Part shown: positions 5,060 through 6,563 of the stretch, in pieces
Numbering within the stretch: the stretch's first letter is position 1
Layout: every line of letters starts with the position of its first letter
Origin: a bacterium
GTDB lineage: Bacteria; Desulfobacterota; GWC2-55-46
Assembly: GCA_027310325.1 (NCBI GenBank)
Contig: DAIDBB010000120.1
Coordinates: 1 to 6,563, forward strand
Length of the DNA stretch: 6,563 nucleotides
Direction: 5' to 3'
Translations under genes and position numbers: made by a program
Notes under the pieces: generated by a model
Database searches by the model: none
The model's input: the letters and a program-made list of their open reading frames with translations, nothing else
Told to the model about the DNA's origin: nothing

Positions 5060-5491
5060 ATGAACATAAGGCACAGGGCGCGGGAGATCGCGCTACAGAT
5101 ACTTTATAAGGTCGATATCGCCCGGAACGAGAGCGGCGAGGTTGCCTCCTACATGGAAGATCTTCATCCGGGTACTGAAGCAAGGCGATACTGCGAAGCG
5201 CTTGTAAGCGGCGTGATGGAGAAGCGAAGCGCCATAGATGGCGTCATAGATGGGTTTTCCGAAAACTGGAAGATGGACAGGATGGCCGTTGTGGATAGAA
5301 ATGTCCTCCGGCTGGCGGTCTATGAGCTTCTGTACGTGGAGGACGTGCCCTTCAAGGTCGTAATAGACGAGGCCGTTGAGCTCGCGAAGCGCTACGGCTC
5401 CGACGAGTCCGGCGCCTTTATAAACGGGGTCCTCGACAAGGTCCACAGGGAGGCCAAAAGGCCTCAGAAAAAGATGCACGCCGCGCAATAA
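5060..5491 (+). CDS. nusB: Transcription antitermination factor NusB
   Basis: NusB binds NusE (ribosomal protein S10) and boxA RNA in the rRNA antitermination complex. The 143 residues begin with the family start NIRHRAREIALQILYKVDI. The C-terminal half has NWKMDRMAVVDRNVLRLAVYE (70-90), VPFKVVIDEAVELAKRYGSD (96-115) and GAFINGVLDKVHRE (118-131), the most diagnostic stretch. The protein should be all-helical and cytoplasmic, with a short basic tail of about 12 residues. Placement after ribH is a widely conserved arrangement, and the 17-base gap implies cotranscription. A modest AAGAG ribosome site lies 5-10 bases before the ATG. No terminator is seen after the stop, so transcription may run on into the aminotransferase gene. 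Confidence 0.95.
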   Translation: MNIRHRAREIALQILYKVDIARNESGEVASYMEDLHPGTEARRYCEALVSGVMEKRSAIDGVIDGFSENWKMDRMAVVDRNVLRLAVYELLYVEDVPFKVVIDEAVELAKRYGSDESGAFINGVLDKVHREAKRPQKKMHAAQ

Positions 5492-5515
5492 ATCGTTCCC
5501 AATAAAAAATAACTT

Positions 5516-5521
5516 AAGGAG
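5516..5521 (+). promoter_or_regulatory. Ribosome binding site that fixes a TTG start
   Basis: AAGGAG (5516-5521) stands 7 bases before TTG at 5529-5531 in the 37-base gap after nusB. Translation from this TTG gives (M)KVQLLDLSQQY, the usual N-terminus of DegT-family aminotransferases, so the start is non-ATG. Confidence 0.8.
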
Positions 5522-5528
5522 CGGGTCC

Positions 5529-6563
5529 TTGAAAGTTCAATTGTTGGATCTTTCCCAGCAGTACAGAAAGATTAGGAAAGAGGTGCTTGAGGAAGTAAAG
5601 AAGGTCTGCGATTCGCAACATTACGTGCTCGGCAGGAACGTTGCCGCCCTTGAATCCGAGATAGCCTCATACTGCGGCGCGAAGTTCGCGGTGGGGGTCG
5701 CCTCGGGTACCGACGCGATACTCCTGGGGCTCATGGCGGCCGGCGTAGGCCCCGGGGACAGGGTGATAACGACGCCTTTCACGTTCTTCGCTACCGCCTC
5801 TTCGATAGCGAGACTCGGGGCAGTCCCAGTTTTCGTGGACATAGACCCGGAAACCTGCAACATCGACCCCGGAGCGGTCGAGGCGAGTCTTAAGAAAAGC
5901 AGAAAGAATGTAAAGGCCATAATCCCGGTTCACCTTTACGGCCAGTGCGCCGAAATGGACCCGATAAACGCAGTAGCGCGGAAATTCAGGGTCAAGGTCG
6001 TGGAGGACGCCGCGCAGTCCATAGGGGCCTCCTACAAAGGGGCCATGGCATGCACCCTTGGGGACATGGGGTGCCTGTCTTTCTATCCGACGAAGAACCT
6101 CGGGGGCTTCGGCGACGGCGGGATGGTGGTAACGAATAACGAAAGGCTCGCTGAAAGCGTGAGGATGCTACGCGTCCATGGAAGCAGACAGAGGTATTAC
6201 CACGACGCCATTGGCATAAATAGCCGGCTCGACGAGCTTCAGGCCGCGGTCTTGAGGGTCAAGCTAAAGCGCCTTGCCGTCTGGACGGAAAAAAGGATAG
6301 AAAACGCGGGAAGGTATGACGCGCTCTTCAATAAGATGGGGAAGCCTCCCGAAGTCAAACTTTCAAGAACCGGCGCCGGCCAGCGTTCGGTATTTAACCA
6401 GTATGTAATAAGGGCAAAGAAGAGGGACGCTCTCAGGGCGCATCTCTCCGGCCTCGGCATCGGCACGGAGATCTACTACCCGATGCCGCTCCACCTCCAG
6501 AAGTGCTTCAGGTATCTCGGGTACAAGACGGGCGATTTCCCGGTCTCGGAACAGGCGGCGAAG
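5529..6563 (+). CDS. DegT/DnrJ/EryC1/StrS-family PLP aminotransferase, 3' end cut by window
   Basis: 345 codons are visible with no stop; family members are usually about 360-400 residues, so only a short C-terminal piece is missing. These fold-type I PLP enzymes transaminate nucleotide-linked keto-sugars for O-antigen, capsule or glycan synthesis. ASGTDAILL (58-66) forms the cofactor phosphate loop, TTPFTFFATA (81-90) stacks on PLP, EDAAQSIGA (159-167) supplies Asp160 for the pyridine nitrogen, and SFYPTKNLGGFGDGG places the Schiff-base Lys189. GINSRLDELQAAVL (about 226-239) is the typical substrate-side motif. Start is TTG with AAGGAG upstream. It follows nusB by 37 bases without an intervening terminator, so it may be cotranscribed, though functionally it belongs to surface-sugar synthesis rather than riboflavin. 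The sugar substrate cannot be decided from this sequence alone. Confidence 0.92.
   Translation, partial: MKVQLLDLSQQYRKIRKEVLEEVKKVCDSQHYVLGRNVAALESEIASYCGAKFAVGVASGTDAILLGLMAAGVGPGDRVITTPFTFFATASSIARLGAVPVFVDIDPETCNIDPGAVEASLKKSRKNVKAIIPVHLYGQCAEMDPINAVARKFRVKVVEDAAQSIGASYKGAMACTLGDMGCLSFYPTKNLGGFGDGGMVVTNNERLAESVRMLRVHGSRQRYYHDAIGINSRLDELQAAVLRVKLKRLAVWTEKRIENAGRYDALFNKMGKPPEVKLSRTGAGQRSVFNQYVIRAKKRDALRAHLSGLGIGTEIYYPMPLHLQKCFRYLGYKTGDFPVSEQAAK

Noticed and set aside
5945..6139. Plus-strand 64-codon frame inside the aminotransferase gene
   Set aside because: Arg/Gly-rich out-of-frame reading inside an intact conserved PLP-enzyme gene.
1..6563. CRISPR array, toxin-antitoxin, or defence system
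   Set aside because: No regularly spaced repeats and no gene of such families in the window; the only accessory signal is the integrase end.

Overview
The window is bacterial chromosome of moderate to high GC. It holds the right-hand edge of an integrated element, a tRNA gene, an HU-family gene, and a long same-strand riboflavin operon that runs off the right end into a sugar aminotransferase gene. The operon order (nrdR, ribD, ribE, fused ribBA, ribH, nusB) is a widespread bacterial arrangement. Arginine is written mostly AGG/AGA and isoleucine very often ATA, even in these housekeeping genes. Together with the protein styles this suggests a Desulfobacterota/Nitrospirota-type or related uncultured lineage. 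That placement is an inference with low confidence.

Left edge (1-317): the last 55 codons of a tyrosine recombinase read rightward and stop 14 bases before the 3' end of an intact tRNA-Ala(GGC) on the opposite strand. The tRNA has a clear promoter upstream (289-317, minus strand) and an intrinsic terminator downstream (145-176) that lies inside the end of the integrase reading frame. This is the usual geometry of a phage or genomic island inserted at a tRNA 3' end. Only one junction is visible.

HU unit (318-980): between the tRNA and HU lie about 300 bases without a long gene. They hold a strong promoter with an exact TTGACA and an extended -10, a roughly 150-base leader, a possible 21-codon upstream ORF with its own Shine-Dalgarno, and an 8-bp direct repeat. 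The HU gene (565-849) is followed by a large imperfect hairpin and then a textbook terminator.

Riboflavin operon (997-5491): a promoter just after the HU terminator places transcription start almost on the nrdR ATG, so nrdR is probably leaderless. NrdR is the ATP/dATP-sensing repressor of ribonucleotide reductase genes. RibD (deaminase/reductase), RibBA (DHBP synthase plus GTP cyclohydrolase II), RibH (lumazine synthase) and RibE (riboflavin synthase) make a complete route from GTP and ribulose 5-phosphate to riboflavin, apart from the dephosphorylation step that usually relies on unlinked phosphatases. NusB is the rRNA antitermination factor. Gaps between these genes are 2 to 54 bases, and the largest, before ribH, contains a small hairpin and an exact TATAAT. 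I see no FMN riboswitch.

Right edge (5529-6563): a DegT/DnrJ/EryC1/StrS-family PLP aminotransferase starting at TTG with a strong ribosome binding site, cut by the window end. It probably begins a surface-polysaccharide gene set that continues outside.

I see no clearly new defence or mobile system. The points most worth checking are the integrase tail over the tRNA terminator, the HU leader peptide, leaderless nrdR, and a His-to-Gln change at a metal-ligand position in the RibB half of RibBA.
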